The notes under the pieces are model-generated. The model ran no database searches and was not told where the DNA came from. It saw only the letters and a list, made by a program, of their open reading frames with translations. A stretch of DNA of 36,634 nt from assembly GCA_036843405.1 (NCBI GenBank), contig DAITSJ010000029.1, forward strand, positions 1-36,634. The letters run 5' to 3'. The number at the start of each line of letters is the position of its first letter. Position 1 is the stretch's first letter. This document shows, in pieces, positions 1 through 9,052 of the stretch. The DNA is from DGNJ01 sp002388905. GTDB taxonomy: Bacteria > Pseudomonadota > Gammaproteobacteria > Pseudomonadales > Porticoccaceae. The position numbers and the translations under genes are program-made.

Positions 1-53
1 CCAGCGACCAATTGGTTAAAAGCCAACTGCTCTACCAACTGAGCTAACGACCC
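1..53 (-). tRNA. tRNA-Lys (anticodon TTT), 3' part cut by the window edge
   Basis: Read on the minus strand, the first 53 bases give a tRNA 5' half beginning GGGTCGTTAGCTCAGTTGG, which is almost identical to Escherichia coli tRNA-Lys. The anticodon loop is CTTTTAA, so the anticodon is TTT. The T arm, acceptor 3' strand and CCA lie outside the window. The gene sits just downstream of queC, as in Pseudomonas genomes. Confidence 0.95.
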
Positions 54-65
54 GAAGAGGCGCAT

Positions 66-93
66 ATCTTACTTATCAGCAGACAAAGGTCAA
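66..93 (-). promoter_or_regulatory. Candidate sigma70 promoter of tRNA-Lys
   Basis: On the minus strand a -35 box TTGACC (88-93) and a -10 box TAAGAT (66-71) are separated by 16 bases. A GC-rich stretch follows before the tRNA at 53. It fills the short gap after the queC stop codon, so the tRNA probably has its own promoter as well as any read-through from queC. The assignment rests on consensus match only. Confidence 0.55.
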
Positions 94-106
94 GCGCAAA
101 AGGGCC

Positions 107-805
107 TTAATTCGCGTAGCGCGTGGGGTCGGCAACGCCCGCCTCGGCAAAGCCCTGCAGACGCAGACGGCAGCTGTCGCAGCGACCGCATGCCAGCCCA
201 TCGGAGCTTGCCTGGTAGCAGGAGACCGTTTCGGCATAGTCAACACCCAGCGCCATGCCGCGGCGGATAATCTCCGCCTTGGACAGCTCCATAAGCGGGG
301 TGTGGATATTCAATCGATGGCCCTCGACACCGGCCCTGGTGGCCAGGTTAGCCATTTTCTCGAAAGCCTCGATGTATTCGGGGCGGCAATCGGGGTAGCC
401 CGAGTAGTCCACGGCATTAACGCCGATAAAGATATCCAGGGCACCAAGGACTTCGGCCCACCCCAGGGCGATGGACAGGAACACGGTATTGCGGGCGGGG
501 ACATAGGTCACGGGAATACCCGGGGTCTGCGCCTCGGGTACGGCGATGTCTTCGTCGGTGAGGGCGGACCCGCCAATGGCCCGCAGGTCAATCGAGAGGG
601 TTTTGTGCTCCACCGCGCCCAGGGAGCGGCTGACCCGCGCGGAAGCCGACAGCTCCGCCCGGTGTCGCTGACCGTAATCAAAACTTAGCGTGTGGCAGTC
701 ATAGCCCTCGGCCCGGGCGATGGCCAACACGGTAGCGGAGTCCAGGCCCCCGGACACCAGCACCACGGCGCGGGGCTGCTTGCCAGCCAGGTCCTTCCCG
801 CTCAT
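107..805 (-). CDS. queC: 7-cyano-7-deazaguanine synthase QueC
   Basis: QueC converts 7-carboxy-7-deazaguanine, ammonia and ATP to preQ0, a step of queuosine synthesis in the cytoplasm. The 232-residue protein has the PP-loop ATP-binding motif SGGLDS at residues 18-23. It also has the C-terminal zinc site of four cysteines at 197, 207, 210 and 213 (CGRCDSC). Its length is normal for the family. The ATG start overlaps the queE stop by four bases (ATGA), which implies translational coupling with the upstream pathway gene. Nothing looks damaged. Confidence 0.97.
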   Translation of the reverse strand: MSGKDLAGKQPRAVVLVSGGLDSATVLAIARAEGYDCHTLSFDYGQRHRAELSASARVSRSLGAVEHKTLSIDLRAIGGSALTDEDIAVPEAQTPGIPVTYVPARNTVFLSIALGWAEVLGALDIFIGVNAVDYSGYPDCRPEYIEAFEKMANLATRAGVEGHRLNIHTPLMELSKAEIIRRGMALGVDYAETVSCYQASSDGLACGRCDSCRLRLQGFAEAGVADPTRYAN

Positions 806-1452
806 CGTCCCGGCTCGTCGCCCCAGAGGTGTTTGTGCAACTGGGTCTGGAAGCGCACCGGCAGCCGGTCTTCGAGTATCCAGCCGGCAAGCTCGGCACC
901 CGCCAGCTGACCGTGACTTGGCGAAAACAGAATATTATCGACCCTCTCGGTGAGGTTCAGGGCATCCACACGCATTCTCGCCCACTCATAGTCGCCCCGG
1001 TCGCAGATCACGAACTTGACCTCGTCGCTGCGGCGAAGTCGATGGATATTGTCGTAAAGGTTGCGGCCCATTTCCCCCGAAGCAGGAGTCTTGAGGTCGA
1101 GAATCACTGCCACCCGCTCGTCCACACCGGCGGTGGAAAGGGCACCGCTGGTTTCCAGGGAAACCCGGTGCCCCGCATCACAGAGGGTGCCGAGCAGCTG
1201 GAGACAACCGGGCTGCGCCAGGGGTTCGCCACCCGTTACCGTCACATAGGGAGTTCCGTAGGAAGCCACTTCTGAAACAATATCGGCCAGGGCACGGCGC
1301 TCGCCCCCATAGAAGGCGTAGGCGGTATCGCAGTAGGTACAGCGCAGGGGACATCCGGTCAGGCGGACGAACACCGTGGGTCGGCCGGTGGTGCTGGTCT
1401 CTCCCTGCAGGGAATGGAAAATCTCGGTGATTTTCAGCGAGTCTTTGTGCAT
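802..1452 (-). CDS. queE: 7-carboxy-7-deazaguanine synthase QueE (radical SAM)
   Basis: QueE rearranges 6-carboxytetrahydropterin to 7-carboxy-7-deazaguanine, the step before QueC. The protein has 216 residues. The radical SAM cluster ligands are C34, C38 and C41 (CPLRCTYC), preceded by the substrate-side motif FHSLQGE near residue 15 and followed by the SAM-binding motif TGGEP. It lies downstream of cpoB with a gap of about 110 bases and is coupled to queC by an ATGA overlap. I see no preQ1 aptamer in its leader. Confidence 0.96.
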   Translation of the reverse strand: MHKDSLKITEIFHSLQGETSTTGRPTVFVRLTGCPLRCTYCDTAYAFYGGERRALADIVSEVASYGTPYVTVTGGEPLAQPGCLQLLGTLCDAGHRVSLETSGALSTAGVDERVAVILDLKTPASGEMGRNLYDNIHRLRRSDEVKFVICDRGDYEWARMRVDALNLTERVDNILFSPSHGQLAGAELAGWILEDRLPVRFQTQLHKHLWGDEPGR

Positions 1453-1518
1453 AGGACGGCGTTACGGGCGGGTTTGCAGCCCGCCATTTAAACATATTTC
1501 GGGGACCGACAGGAGGGC

Positions 1519-1542
1519 GCTCCCGGCTCTTTCGCCGGGAGC
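1519..1542 (-). terminator. Strong hairpin between cpoB and queE, possible terminator
   Basis: A perfect 9-bp stem, GCTCCCGGC (1519-1527) with GCCGGGAGC (1534-1542), has a six-base loop. It lies just after the cpoB stop on the minus strand. No T run follows, so it may be a weak or Rho-assisted terminator, or an mRNA 3'-end stabiliser. A second, smaller GGCGGG/CCCGCC hairpin lies at 1467-1485, close to the queE start. Confidence 0.4.
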
Positions 1543-1563
1543 GAGCCGTAACAGGATGAAGCG

Positions 1564-2346
1564 CTACTGGAAATTGTCGCGCAGATAGGCCCTGGCCAGT
1601 TCCGCAGCAGTGCCGCCGGCGTCCACGGCCTTTTGCAGCATCTGCCGCGCCCGATCATCCTCGCCCTGAAGATGCAGGACCTTGCCCAATTTGAACATGG
1701 CGTCGGCCGCCTTGCGGTGGGCGGGAAACTGGTTCACCACCGTGGCAAAGGACTGCCGGGCGCTTTCCAGTTCGTTTTGCAGCAGGTGTATTTCACCCAG
1801 CCAGTAGTGGGCATTGGCCGCATACTGGCCATCGGGGAAATTCTTCAGGTGATTCCGGAAAGCGGTGGTGGCCTGTTCCACCTTGCGATCCTTGAGCAGG
1901 TCATAGGCGGCAGCGTAGCTTTGCCGCTCGGCATCGCTGTCGCTCGCCTCCCGAGGCGCGGGTACCGGACGGGCGGCCGGCTCCGGGCGCCCGTTATCCG
2001 CAGATTCCGGGAGCGCGGCACCGGAAGCGGGGGCACCCCCTTCTTTTATCAGGGCGCTGAGTCGACGATCCAGGTCCCGGTAATCGTCCATCTGCCGTTG
2101 CTTTAACTGGCGGATCTCGTGGGCCTGTTCCTCCACCAGACCGCGCAACTCGCGGACTTCCTCCTGCAGCATCTGCACCTGGTAGTACATGTCGACCCCC
2201 ACCTGCTGGGCCGAACCCGATCCCTGCCCGCCGCTGGCCCGCGCGGGCTGACCGCCGGATGACTGGTCCTCTATATCCACCACCGGCGCCTCGGCGCAGG
2301 CCTGGCCAAATACAAATATCAGCAGGATCGCCTTGAGATTGCGCAT
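1564..2346 (-). CDS. cpoB: Cell division coordinator CpoB (YbgF), periplasmic TPR protein
   Basis: CpoB is a periplasmic partner of TolA that coordinates outer membrane constriction with septal peptidoglycan synthesis by PBP1B. The 260-residue protein starts with a signal peptide (residues 1 to about 20). A trimerising coiled coil rich in Glu, Gln and Arg follows at about 50-95, then a low-complexity Pro/Ala linker. The C-terminal tetratricopeptide repeat domain spans about 140-260 and contains motifs such as AHYWLGEIHLLQN. It is the last Tol-Pal gene and is separated from pal by a terminator-like hairpin. Confidence 0.95.
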   Translation of the reverse strand: MRNLKAILLIFVFGQACAEAPVVDIEDQSSGGQPARASGGQGSGSAQQVGVDMYYQVQMLQEEVRELRGLVEEQAHEIRQLKQRQMDDYRDLDRRLSALIKEGGAPASGAALPESADNGRPEPAARPVPAPREASDSDAERQSYAAAYDLLKDRKVEQATTAFRNHLKNFPDGQYAANAHYWLGEIHLLQNELESARQSFATVVNQFPAHRKAADAMFKLGKVLHLQGEDDRARQMLQKAVDAGGTAAELARAYLRDNFQ

Positions 2347-2358
2347 ATTTCCGTCCCT

Positions 2359-2396
2359 AAATAAAAAGAAGCCAGGCGCAGAATACTGCGCCCGGC
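2359..2396 (-). terminator. Rho-independent terminator or attenuator between pal and cpoB
   Basis: On the minus strand an 11-bp stem (2371-2381 with 2386-2396, one G-T wobble) has a four-base loop. It is followed by TTCTTTTTATTT down to 2359. This is a textbook intrinsic terminator placed between pal and cpoB. cpoB would then depend on read-through or on its own weak promoter. Confidence 0.75.
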
Positions 2397-2426
2397 CTCC
2401 GGGATCAATTGGCAGGGCTCCCTGCG

Positions 2427-2945
2427 TTAGCGCGCTTCCTTGAGTTCGACACGCCGGTTCAGGGCATAGGCTTCTTCGTCGCTGCCCAGGGCGGCGGGAC
2501 GCTCTTCGCCGTAGCTGATAACTTCCATCAGGCTCGAATCGACGCCCTGGAGCACCAGATACTCCTTGACGGCATTGGCGCGGCGCTCGGCCAGGGCAAT
2601 GTTGTACTCACGGGTACCGCGTTCGTCGGCATGGCCCTCAATGCGAACCTGACGCGGGTTGTTCTTCAGGCGCCGGGCATGGACGTCCAGGGCGGCACGG
2701 GCTTCCGGCTTGAGCACGGCCTTGTCGAACTCGAAATAGAATACCGTGGCAACGCCGCCGGCGCCCAGATCGCCGCCGGCGATATCGCTGTCGGCCACAG
2801 TACCGGTGGCCACCTCATCGCCGGCCACGGCGCCCGTATCGGCGGGACCCGCAGCCTGATCTTCCGTGGTGGTACCCGCACAGGCGGCCAGCAACAGGGA
2901 TAGCAGGGATACAAAAAAACCGGTTTTCAGTGCTTGCATACTCAT
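2427..2945 (-). CDS. pal: Peptidoglycan-associated lipoprotein Pal
   Basis: Pal is an outer membrane lipoprotein that binds peptidoglycan and TolB. The 172-residue precursor has a type II signal peptide with lipobox LAAC, cysteine 22 being the lipidated residue. A Gly/Ala/Asp-rich linker follows, then an OmpA-like domain with the typical GHADERGTREYN stretch. The ATG at 2945 is preferred over an upstream in-frame ATG because an AAGGAGAA ribosome binding site lies 5-8 bases ahead of it and the signal peptide begins there. It follows tolB after 40 bases. Confidence 0.97.
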   Translation of the reverse strand: MSMQALKTGFFVSLLSLLLAACAGTTTEDQAAGPADTGAVAGDEVATGTVADSDIAGGDLGAGGVATVFYFEFDKAVLKPEARAALDVHARRLKNNPRQVRIEGHADERGTREYNIALAERRANAVKEYLVLQGVDSSLMEVISYGEERPAALGSDEEAYALNRRVELKEAR

Positions 2946-2985
2946 GATGTTCTCCTTGGTCTGAAAGGGGAGCAGATGCTCCATA

Positions 2986-4278
2986 TTATAAAAACGGCGA
3001 CCACGCGGGCTCCCGCACGTCGCCTTCCCGCGTGGGCAGGAAGAATTTAACACCGGCATCGATGGAAACCGCCGCCAGTACGCCCTTGCCGTTGCGTTTT
3101 GTGGCATAGAGCACCATTGCCCCGTTCGGTGCCACCGTCGGCGATTCGTCCAGGGAGGTCCGGGACAGAATCCTGAAATCCTCCGTCTTTAGATCAAGGG
3201 AGGCAATATGGAACTGGCCGTTGTCCCGGTGCACCATCACCAGGGTGCGTCCATCCGGTGCCAGCCTGGGCCGGGCGTTGTAATTGCCCCGGAATGTGAT
3301 GCGCTCGATATCACGGCTGCCCAGGTCGATGCGGTAGATCTGCGGGGACCCGCCCCGGTCCGAGGTGAATACCAGAGAGCGGCCGTCCGGCGTCCAGTTG
3401 GGCTCGGTATCGATGGCGAAGTGCCGGGTCACACGGGTAAATTCACCGGTAACCAGGTCCAGTGTATAGATTTCCGGGTTGCCGTCCTTGGAAAGCACCA
3501 GGGCCAGGCGGCGACCGTCCGGCGACCAGGCGGGCGCGCCGTTGAGACCGCGGAAGGCGGTAACCTGCTCCCGGGAGGCATCGGCGAGACGCTGGCGGAA
3601 AATCGCCGGCCGTCCGGTCTCGAAGGATACGTAGGCCAGCTCCCTGCCGTCCGGCGACCAGGTGGGCGACAACAGGGGTTCGTTGGACTTGAGCAGCATA
3701 CGCTCGCGGGCCCCGTCGGCGTCCGATACCATCAGCCGGTAGGTCATCTCCCCGCCCGGAGCCGGGGTCACGGTGATATAGGCCAGGCGGGTGGAAAAGA
3801 CGCCGCGGATACCCGTGATGGCCTCGTAGACCTTATCGCTGATGTAATGGGCAATGCCGCGCAGATCGGAGGCCCGACCCTGGACGGACTGGTTCAGCAC
3901 CGTGCGCTCCCCGGGTACGGCCACCAGGGCAAAATCCACTTTGATGCGCCCTTCGCCGATGCGGCTGGCCTCCCCCACCACCAGGTACTCTGTACCGAGG
4001 ATACGCCAGTCCCGATAATGGATCTCCCCCAGGTTGCTGGGAAAGGACAGCATATTGCCCCGCGCGACGGGGGCGAAGAGGCCACTGCGCTCCAGGTCGG
4101 CGGCGACGATACTGCCCAGGTCCGTGTCCAGGCCGCCACCCCGCAGGTCGATGGGCGGCACCGCGATAACCGTGGGGTCGTCCACCCCCTGGGTGATTTC
4201 GATGGTCAACTGGGCATGGGCCAGGGCGGCGACCAGCACCCAGCCCAGGAAAATCCCCTTCAAACAGGCTTGCAACAT
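2986..4278 (-). CDS. tolB: Tol-Pal system periplasmic protein TolB
   Basis: TolB is a periplasmic beta-propeller protein that shuttles between Pal and the TolQRA motor. The 430-residue precursor has a signal peptide ending at about ALAHA (residue 22), an N-terminal domain (about 25-165) and a six-bladed propeller. The propeller shows repeated WSPDGREL, WSPDGRRL, WTPDGRSL and LAPDGRTL motifs. Length is standard. It starts seven bases after tolA and is followed by pal, so it belongs to the tol operon. Confidence 0.97.
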   Translation of the reverse strand: MLQACLKGIFLGWVLVAALAHAQLTIEITQGVDDPTVIAVPPIDLRGGGLDTDLGSIVAADLERSGLFAPVARGNMLSFPSNLGEIHYRDWRILGTEYLVVGEASRIGEGRIKVDFALVAVPGERTVLNQSVQGRASDLRGIAHYISDKVYEAITGIRGVFSTRLAYITVTPAPGGEMTYRLMVSDADGARERMLLKSNEPLLSPTWSPDGRELAYVSFETGRPAIFRQRLADASREQVTAFRGLNGAPAWSPDGRRLALVLSKDGNPEIYTLDLVTGEFTRVTRHFAIDTEPNWTPDGRSLVFTSDRGGSPQIYRIDLGSRDIERITFRGNYNARPRLAPDGRTLVMVHRDNGQFHIASLDLKTEDFRILSRTSLDESPTVAPNGAMVLYATKRNGKGVLAAVSIDAGVKFFLPTREGDVREPAWSPFL

Positions 4279-4285
4279 AATCTCT

Positions 4286-5065
4286 CTACAACCTCAGGTC
4301 TTCCGGCCGGAACAGCAGCCGTAACGTACGAAAATTTTGCTCGAACAGGGCCGGTTCCATGCCCTGCAACCGATCGAACTGGCCCACCTTGAGCACCGCC
4401 TGTTCCGCCGACCGGTCGAAGGAGGGATTGCCGCTGGATTCCACCACGGTAACCCCCACCACCCGGCCGGTGGGCACCAGCTGGATTTCCAGCACCACCT
4501 CCATATCCCGGCGGGCGCTGGGCGGGCGGCTCCAGTTGGCCTCGATCTGGCTGACAATATACCCCTTGTAGGAACCGATGCGCTCCTGGTTCCGGGCCGC
4601 TTCCATGGCCTGCTCTTCCCGTGCCATGGCCCGGGCCAGCTCCTCGGCCTTCTGCTTCCTGCGCAGCTCTTCCTGGCGCCGGCGCTCGGCTTCCCGCTCC
4701 CGTTCCAGTTGTTCCTGGCGCTCGCGTTCCCGGCGGGCCGCCTCTTCCCGGCGCTTGCGCTCCTCGGCGGCCTGGCGGGCCTGTTCTTCCTTGCGACGCT
4801 GGGCCTCCCGGCGTTCCTGTTCTCGCTGCGCCCGGGCTTCCCGCTCCTGCTGTTCGGCCCGTTGCCGGGCCGCACTGTCCTCTTTCGGGGGCGCCGGCTG
4901 GGTTACGGCGGGCTCCATTTGCAGCAACTGGGCCTCGATGACCCTGGGCTTCTTGATCTGCCGGCGCTCGTTTTCCGGCGTCCATCCGGCCACCAGCAGC
5001 AGAACCAACAAACCGTGCAGCCCCACACTGGCCAGTACCGCGACGGAGTAGCCTCGCTGGACCAT
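4286..5065 (-). CDS. tolA: Cell envelope integrity protein TolA
   Basis: TolA is anchored in the inner membrane and spans the periplasm to reach Pal/TolB, driven by TolQR. The 259-residue protein has one N-terminal transmembrane helix (about 8-28). A long, highly charged helical domain rich in Arg, Glu and Gln follows at about 62-165. The C-terminal domain begins near RIGSYKGYIVSQIEANW and carries the conserved SSGNPSFDRSAEQAV stretch. It is much shorter than the 421-residue E. coli protein because the central helix is short, and that helix uses Arg/Glu rather than Ala/Lys repeats. Confidence 0.95.
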   Translation of the reverse strand: MVQRGYSVAVLASVGLHGLLVLLLVAGWTPENERRQIKKPRVIEAQLLQMEPAVTQPAPPKEDSAARQRAEQQEREARAQREQERREAQRRKEEQARQAAEERKRREEAARRERERQEQLEREREAERRRQEELRRKQKAEELARAMAREEQAMEAARNQERIGSYKGYIVSQIEANWSRPPSARRDMEVVLEIQLVPTGRVVGVTVVESSGNPSFDRSAEQAVLKVGQFDRLQGMEPALFEQNFRTLRLLFRPEDLRL

Positions 5066-5071
5066 ATGACC

Positions 5072-5512
5072 TCAGCGCATATCCGACGGCGGTTCTGTCA
5101 CCAGCCCGACATTGGGGGCACCCGCCGATTGCAGCACACTCATCAGTTCCACCACCCGGCCGTAGGCGACGCCGGTATCCCCCCAGACCATCACCGGTGT
5201 GCCGGGCTGGGCATTGAGCACCTTGCCCACCCGTTCTTCAATGGCGGATAGTGCCACCGGCTCCTCGTCGCCGCCATCGCCGACGTTGAGGTAGTAGGTG
5301 CCGTCCTCCTTGATGGACACCACCAGCGGCTCCTTGTCCGTCTCCTCCAGCGGTTCGGAGGGCGCCTTGGGCAACTCCACCTGGACCCCCTGCATCAGCA
5401 GCGGCGCGGTGATCATGAACACGATCAGCAGCACCAGCATGACGTCGATGTAGGGCACCACATTGATCTCGGCCACCAGGCGGCGCTTGTGCCGGGTCTT
5501 GGTCACGGCCAT
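5072..5512 (-). CDS. tolR: Biopolymer transport protein TolR
   Basis: TolR and TolQ form the proton-driven motor of the Tol-Pal system. The 146-residue protein has one transmembrane helix at about 19-38 carrying the essential aspartate D23 (PYIDVMLVLL), at the same position as in E. coli. A periplasmic ExbD-like domain follows, with the typical GDTGVAYGRVVELM region near the end. It is three bases from tolQ and six from tolA, consistent with one operon. Confidence 0.97.
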   Translation of the reverse strand: MAVTKTRHKRRLVAEINVVPYIDVMLVLLIVFMITAPLLMQGVQVELPKAPSEPLEETDKEPLVVSIKEDGTYYLNVGDGGDEEPVALSAIEERVGKVLNAQPGTPVMVWGDTGVAYGRVVELMSVLQSAGAPNVGLVTEPPSDMR

Positions 5513-5515
5513 GGC

Positions 5516-6205
5516 TCAGTCCCCGCTGTGCACCCGCCGGTGCAGAATACTGGAAAATTCCTCGGCGAAGGTCTCGTAGTTGCTGAAAATATTTTCCGCC
5601 ATGGCCGCGTAACGGTTATAGGCAAGCACGGCGGGAATGGCCGCGAACAGCCCCATGGCGGTGGCGATAAGGGCCTCGGAAATACCCGGCGCCACCGTTG
5701 CCAGGGTTGCCTGCTGGACGTTAGCCAGCCCCCGGAACGAGTGCATGATCCCCCAGACCGTACCGAAAAGGCCGATATAGGGACTCACGGAGGCGACACT
5801 GGCCAGAAACGGCAGGTGGATATTGAGCTTTTCCTGCTCACGGGAGAGGGCAACGCGCATGGCCCGCTCGGTACCTTCCATAACCACCTCCGGGGGCGTC
5901 TGGCTCTGCTGCACCAGCCGGTTGAATTCCCGGAAACCCGCCCTGAAAACGCTCTCCAGGCCATCCACCACGCCGATGTCCTGCACCTTGGCGGACAGTT
6001 CCCGATAGAGCTGGTTGAGATCGACCCCGGACCAGAAGGTGTCCTCGAAGGCGTGGCAATTGCTGTTGGCGTTGCGCAGGTAGATACCGCGCTGGACGAT
6101 CATCACCCAGGACACCACCGACGCCAGCAAAAGAATCAGCATAACGATCTGCACCGGAATGGTGGCGCCCGCGATCAGCGCCCACAGGGAAAGCTCTTGG
6201 GTCAC
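5516..6205 (-). CDS. tolQ: Proton channel protein TolQ (MotA/TolQ/ExbB family)
   Basis: TolQ is the inner membrane stator subunit that conducts protons with TolR. From the GTG at 6205 the protein has 229 residues, beginning with TQELSLWALIAGATIP and its first transmembrane helix. The family helices 2 and 3 come later, around GLFGTVWGIMHSF and GLFAAIPAVLAYN. The GTG start is chosen because an AGAGGAG ribosome binding site lies about six bases upstream and the family N-terminus begins there. The longer open frame adds a low-complexity Arg/Gly stretch. The start overlaps the ybgC stop by four bases (GTGA). Confidence 0.95.
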   Translation of the reverse strand: MTQELSLWALIAGATIPVQIVMLILLLASVVSWVMIVQRGIYLRNANSNCHAFEDTFWSGVDLNQLYRELSAKVQDIGVVDGLESVFRAGFREFNRLVQQSQTPPEVVMEGTERAMRVALSREQEKLNIHLPFLASVASVSPYIGLFGTVWGIMHSFRGLANVQQATLATVAPGISEALIATAMGLFAAIPAVLAYNRYAAMAENIFSNYETFAEEFSSILHRRVHSGD

Positions 6206-6624
6206 ACAACACTCCTCTCTTGTCGGTCGGCGGCCAGGGCCGCGGCCCTGACGTCGTCGGGGATGGCCGCGGGTTTCATGTCGTCCCGGGACACGCAGGC
6301 CACCTTGACCCGGGCCACGCAAATGCGTTCATCGCCGCGGACAACCTGCTGGTCCATCTCGAAATAGGTCCGGCCGGTCCTGACCACGGCGGCAGTCACT
6401 TCCAGCAGGTCGTCCAGCCGCGCCGGCCTGCGGTAGCTAATGTTCAGGGAGTGAACCACGAACATCAGGTTGTCCCGGAACATCGCCGGTTTTTCATAGC
6501 CGCGCTCCCGGAACCATTCGGTGCGGGCCCGCTCCATGTATTTCAGGTAGTTGACGTAGTAAACGATGCCGCCGGCATCGGTATCCTCAACGTATACCCT
6601 GACGGGCATGGCAAACTGGTGCAT
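6202..6624 (-). CDS. ybgC: Acyl-CoA thioesterase YbgC (hotdog fold)
   Basis: YbgC is a cytoplasmic hotdog-fold thioesterase and the usual first gene of the tol-pal operon. Its physiological substrate is not settled. The 140-residue protein carries the motif EDTDAGGIVYYVNYLKYMER at about 13-32, in which D16 corresponds to the catalytic aspartate of the 4-hydroxybenzoyl-CoA thioesterase group. It lies ten bases after ruvB and overlaps tolQ by four bases, so ruv and tol genes are probably co-transcribed. Confidence 0.95.
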   Translation of the reverse strand: MHQFAMPVRVYVEDTDAGGIVYYVNYLKYMERARTEWFRERGYEKPAMFRDNLMFVVHSLNISYRRPARLDDLLEVTAAVVRTGRTYFEMDQQVVRGDERICVARVKVACVSRDDMKPAAIPDDVRAAALAADRQERSVV

Positions 6625-6634
6625 AACCCCGCCG

Positions 6635-7678
<1,044 letters not shown>

Positions 7679-7690
7679 GGCAAGGGCGCG

Positions 7691-8305
7691 CTATTTGTTG
7701 ACGACGTTTTTCAGGGCTAGACGGATCAATTCCTCGCTGGATTCCAGACCGCCCTCCCCGGGCATGGCGGTACTGACCATACGCGCTGCCTCCTGGGGCT
7801 TGTATCCCAGGGCAACCAGTGCACTTTCCGCTTCCTGAAGCCAGTGGTCGCCGCCGCCGGCGGCCGCGGTGGCGGGCTCCGGCGCAGCGGCACCGGCGTC
7901 CCAGTCAGCGATCCGGTCACGCATTTCCACCAGCAGGCGTTCCGCCGTTTTCTTGCCCACTCCGGGCAGGCGCACCAGGGTCGCGGTGTCATTGGCGCGC
8001 ACACAGCGCACGAATTCGCTGGCGGTCATGCCCGAGAGAATGGCCAGGGCCATCTTGGGACCCACGCCACTGACCCGGATCAGGGTGCGAAACAGCTTGC
8101 GCTCCCGGATGCTGGCAAAACCGAACAACTGCTGGGCGTCCTCACGGACCACAAAGTGGGTATGGAGGCTGACGGTCTCGCCGGTTCCGGGTAGTTCGAA
8201 AAATGTGTTCAGGGGCACCTGCAACTCGTAGCCGACTCCCTGGCAATCCACGAGGATCTCCGGCGCCTGCTTGTCCACCAGGACACCGGTTATACGTCCG
8301 ATCAT
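7691..8305 (-). CDS. ruvA: Holliday junction branch migration protein RuvA
   Basis: RuvA binds four-way DNA junctions as a tetramer and loads RuvB. The protein has 204 residues. The N-terminal OB domain starts MIGRITGVLVDK. A helix-hairpin-helix domain contains RVSGVGPKMALAILSGM and RLPGVGKKTAERLLVEM, and the C-terminal RuvB-binding domain ends in LIRLALKNV. An Ala/Gly-rich linker lies before domain III. The ATG at 8305 gives the family N-terminus and overlaps the ruvC stop by four bases (ATGA). Confidence 0.97.
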   Translation of the reverse strand: MIGRITGVLVDKQAPEILVDCQGVGYELQVPLNTFFELPGTGETVSLHTHFVVREDAQQLFGFASIRERKLFRTLIRVSGVGPKMALAILSGMTASEFVRCVRANDTATLVRLPGVGKKTAERLLVEMRDRIADWDAGAAAPEPATAAAGGGDHWLQEAESALVALGYKPQEAARMVSTAMPGEGGLESSEELIRLALKNVVNK

Positions 8306-8847
8306 TTTCCCGCAATCTCCCGCAAACGTCCCCGGGCGTACTGGGTCCGGCCCACCGACGCACGCCCCAGGGTCGCGACGGTGCGCAGCGACTGGCCATG
8401 GCAAAGGGCCACCGCCAGACCGTCGGCGGCATCCTCCCTGGGCAGTCCCGGCAGGTTGAGCAGCCGGACCACCATGTGCTGGACCTGTTCCTTGCCGGCG
8501 CCGCCGTTGCCCACCACGGACTGCTTGACAGTGCGGGCGCTGTATTCGGCCACCGGCAGGTCCCGCCGGGCACCGGCAACGATGGCCGCACCCCGGGCCT
8601 GGCCCAGCTTAAGCGCGGCGCGGGGATCCCGGGCGAAAAAGACTTCTTCCACGGCCATCTCGTCGGGCCGGTGTTCGCCTATAATTTCGCTGACGCTGTC
8701 ATGGATGATCTTCAGTTTCTCCGGCAGGGAGACGGCCGGCAGGCGGATGATGCCGCTGGCAATATAAACCATGCCGGAAGCCGTCACATCGATAACGCCA
8801 AACCCCGTCTTGATGGAACCCGGGTCGATACCCAGTATTCGCGCCAT
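8302..8847 (-). CDS. ruvC: Crossover junction endodeoxyribonuclease RuvC
   Basis: RuvC resolves Holliday junctions by symmetrical nicking. The 181-residue protein shows the acidic active-site positions: D8 (LGIDPG), the E67/E68 pair (MAVEEVFF) and aspartates D139 and D142 in EDAADGLAVALCHG. It is the first gene of the ruvCAB-ybgC-tol run. In related genomes yebC lies immediately upstream, but here it is about 15 kb away. The gap to the previous gene (8848-9029) must therefore supply a promoter. A weak candidate is TTGACG at 8898-8903 with a poor -10 box. Confidence 0.97.
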   Translation of the reverse strand: MARILGIDPGSIKTGFGVIDVTASGMVYIASGIIRLPAVSLPEKLKIIHDSVSEIIGEHRPDEMAVEEVFFARDPRAALKLGQARGAAIVAGARRDLPVAEYSARTVKQSVVGNGGAGKEQVQHMVVRLLNLPGLPREDAADGLAVALCHGQSLRTVATLGRASVGRTQYARGRLREIAGK

Positions 8848-9023
8848 AGCCTGCCTCGTCGCCTATTGGCGAGCAGTGTTGCAATCCGCGGGGAAGCCGT
8901 CAAGAGAAAGCCAGGCAATAGCCCGTCGCCGCACGGCGACAGTTTCCGCAGCGACAATCCTTCATGGCGTCAAGCTTCCGGGCCGATTCCCATACCGATT
9001 GGCTTATTGCTGGCGCAGCGAAA

Positions 9024-9052
9024 GCCTGGCTATCGCTTCAAGCGATCCAGGC
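9024..9052 (-). terminator. Hairpin over the stop codon of the small exported protein gene, weak terminator candidate
   Basis: On the minus strand GCCTGGATCGCTT folds back on AGCGAT and CCAGGC with a two-base bulge, then TTTCG follows. The stem includes the stop codon at 9030-9032. The short T tract makes termination uncertain. A second hairpin, GTCGCCG/CGGCGAC, lies at 8925-8940 without a T run. Confidence 0.35.

Noticed and set aside
1453..1563. preQ1 riboswitch in the queE leader
   Set aside because: There are two hairpins but not the compact preQ1-I pattern with an A-rich tail that pairs back into the loop, nor a type II fold that I can recognise.
4260..4985. Alternative Gly/Arg/Pro-rich frame inside tolA
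   Set aside because: It arises from the Arg/Glu/Gln codon repeats of the TolA helix read in another frame.
8848..9029. Insertion scar (direct repeats or transposase remnant) at the ruvC side of the split junction
   Set aside because: I compared it by eye with 23632-23754 and saw no shared direct repeat or inverted terminal repeat.
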